From Magnaporthiopsis rhizophila (taxonomy: Eukaryota > Ascomycota > Sordariomycetes > Magnaporthales > Magnaporthaceae), in contig PYSS01000161.1 in NCBI GenBank assembly GCA_003049465.1, forward strand, positions 1 through 64,000: 64,000 nucleotides of DNA. The letters run 5' to 3'. Each line of letters starts with the position of its first letter. Within the stretch, counting starts at the first letter, position 1. This document shows positions 62,858-64,000 of the stretch, piece after piece. The position numbers and the translations under genes were made by a program. The notes beneath the pieces were generated by a model that was given only the letters and a program-made list of their open reading frames with translations, was not told the DNA's origin and ran no database searches.

Positions 62858-64000
62858 CAGATTTGACCCCTTTAACCATTAAAGGTAAAGCTGGGGCCCT
62901 TCTCCCTAAATAGCTATTATATTATGCTATCCATTTAACGAATAATTAAGTATTTATTTAGTTGTTACAAGGTATACCCCCTTGTATCAATTTATTGCTA
63001 TCAATATATTTTCTTACTGCTGGTCTACTTACTCCTATGAATTTAGCTGCATCAGTTAAACTTGCAAATTCTAACTCTTCATTAGTATCTACATTTTTAA
63101 CTATCACAGTAACACCTCTAAGAGCTATAGCCGCAGATGATATTTTAGACCGAGTCTCAGCTGAAAGTATAATACCTTTACGAGCATCAGAAATCTTTTG
63201 CTTATCTTCTTCTGTAAGTACTCGACCTGTTGCAGCTATTGACAAATTTTTTCTTGTGTCATCACTAACTTTTCTTTCATTTTTAAAGAAATCCAAAGTA
63301 GTTTCAGTATGTTTATATCCTAAAGAAGAACCCGCTTGTTCTAAAATATTATATTCTGGCTTTAACTTAGAAAAATAATACTGTTCTCTTGTTATAGGAT
63401 TTACACCTTCTTCACAGTATTCCAGTATTTCTAAAGTAAAATTTTCGAATCCATACTTTAAAAGTGCAAGATGAATAGGTGTTCTTCTTTCAGCTAAATA
63501 CTTTAAATTGAAATATTTATAAAATCTATTTGTACAGTTAATAGTGCTACCTATATAAGTCTTATTATTACACTTATTAACTAAACGATATACAGCTGCT
63601 CTATCTCGATTCTCTTTTAATAAACGAGCTTTATCTAAACCGCAATTATAAACAGTTACAGGTTTCATTTGATTAGATGAATTCATTTTTTTTTTTTTTT
63701 ATGTGAATACTTTTTACGTATTAACGTTAACAATATAACGATAGATTTTTCCTAAGGAGTACGGAGTACGGAGTACGATTAGGGTTACTCCTAATCGTAC
63801 TTCGTCCCCTAACCAAAGGGTCAGGTATAATTACAGCGTCGTCTTAGATATTATAAAACCTATGACTGCGCAAGCTATAAAACGAAATGCTAAATTTAAG
63901 AATATTGATACGATTAAATACTTAATTATTCTGCACCCTTTCGGGTGAGGCTTGACTATATCTTAAACGCTCTGAAAATAACGTCAACCAACATCTAGTC
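62858..64000 (-). mobile_element. rnl group IB intron, 5' part beyond window
   Basis: 3' splice site before TTTCTGCGAAACC (E. coli ~800 region). S element (ATAGTCAAGCC form) near 63955 and the start of R at the very edge. GIY-YIG ORF inside; repeat element at 63755-63830. Confidence 0.75.
62958..63686 (-). CDS. GIY-YIG homing endonuclease, rnl intron at right edge
   Basis: 242 aa from ATG 63686. AAVYRLVNKCNNKTYIGST is the GIY-YIG core with Val-Tyr-Arg in place of GIY-W, followed by LLKYGFENFTLEILEYCEE, REQYYFSKLKPEYNILEQAG, YKHTETT, and a NUMOD1 tail (LTDAAKFIGVSRPAVRKYID). Intact. Confidence 0.88.
   Translation of the reverse strand: MNSSNQMKPVTVYNCGLDKARLLKENRDRAAVYRLVNKCNNKTYIGSTINCTNRFYKYFNLKYLAERRTPIHLALLKYGFENFTLEILEYCEEGVNPITREQYYFSKLKPEYNILEQAGSSLGYKHTETTLDFFKNERKVSDDTRKNLSIAATGRVLTEEDKQKISDARKGIILSAETRSKISSAAIALRGVTVIVKNVDTNEELEFASLTDAAKFIGVSRPAVRKYIDSNKLIQGGIPCNN

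Overview
The window is part of a large, intron-rich fungal mitochondrial genome, most likely from a filamentous ascomycete (Pezizomycotina). The evidence is: TGA is read as Trp throughout cob, nad2 and the intron proteins (translation table 4); atp9 is mitochondrially encoded; nad2 and nad3 are adjacent; rps3 lies in the P8 loop of a group I intron in the large rRNA gene at the E. coli 2449-equivalent site; and a tRNA block in the order T-E-M-M-L-A-F-?-L-Q-H follows the rRNA. Every gene I could place lies on the minus strand, so transcription runs from high to low coordinates. There is one assembly gap (52 N at 39249-39300) and single N at 36246, 37907/8 and 40370.

Layout in the direction of transcription. 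(1) 62857 down to about 41560: most of rnl (5' end outside the window), cut by ten complete introns and part of an eleventh. They include an rps3-bearing group I intron, a group II intron that appears to contain a nested group I unit, and an I-CeuI-site intron. (2) 41499 to 35509: twelve recognisable tRNAs plus one odd tRNA-like locus, separated by GC-rich repeats, tRNA fragments and decayed homing-endonuclease pieces. (3) 35342 to 24997: nad2 in six exons (589 codons), each of its five introns carrying a LAGLIDADG ORF; nad3 follows after 4 bp. (4) A decayed LAGLIDADG gene and a repeat field, then atp9 (74 codons), split just before its last ten codons by a 5.3-kb tandem array of related group I introns in which a piece of the atp9 exon is repeated. 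(5) trnR(acg). (6) 16839 to 2290: cob in seven exons (384 codons) with six group I introns carrying about ten intron ORFs. (7) An unrecognised 143-codon ORF between two copies of the atp6 leader, then atp6 exon 1, whose intron ORF runs off the window.

The genes are the usual respiratory-chain subunits (complex I: nad2, nad3; complex III: cob; ATP synthase: atp6, atp9) and translation parts (rnl, rps3, tRNAs). Most of the DNA is mobile: group I introns with LAGLIDADG or GIY-YIG endonucleases, their relics, and short GC-rich palindromes that have spread into spacers, intron ORFs, rps3 and apparently a tRNA-like locus. The observations most worth following are: two rnl introns with nearly identical ends at different sites (one holding rps3, one a LAGLIDADG gene); the atp9 tandem introns with repeated exon; the 143-codon ORF behind a duplicated atp6 leader; a single ORF with two GIY-YIG modules; and a palindrome inserted in frame at the same codon position of two nad2 intron endonucleases.

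Limits: splice sites were placed by joining conserved reading frames and applying the group I rule (U before the intron, G as last intron base). All cob and nad2 junctions give an intact frame, but two cob junctions are less certain: the 3' end of intron 5 does not end in G, and intron 2 has a second candidate 3' site. rnl junctions marked 'about' are uncertain by tens of bases.
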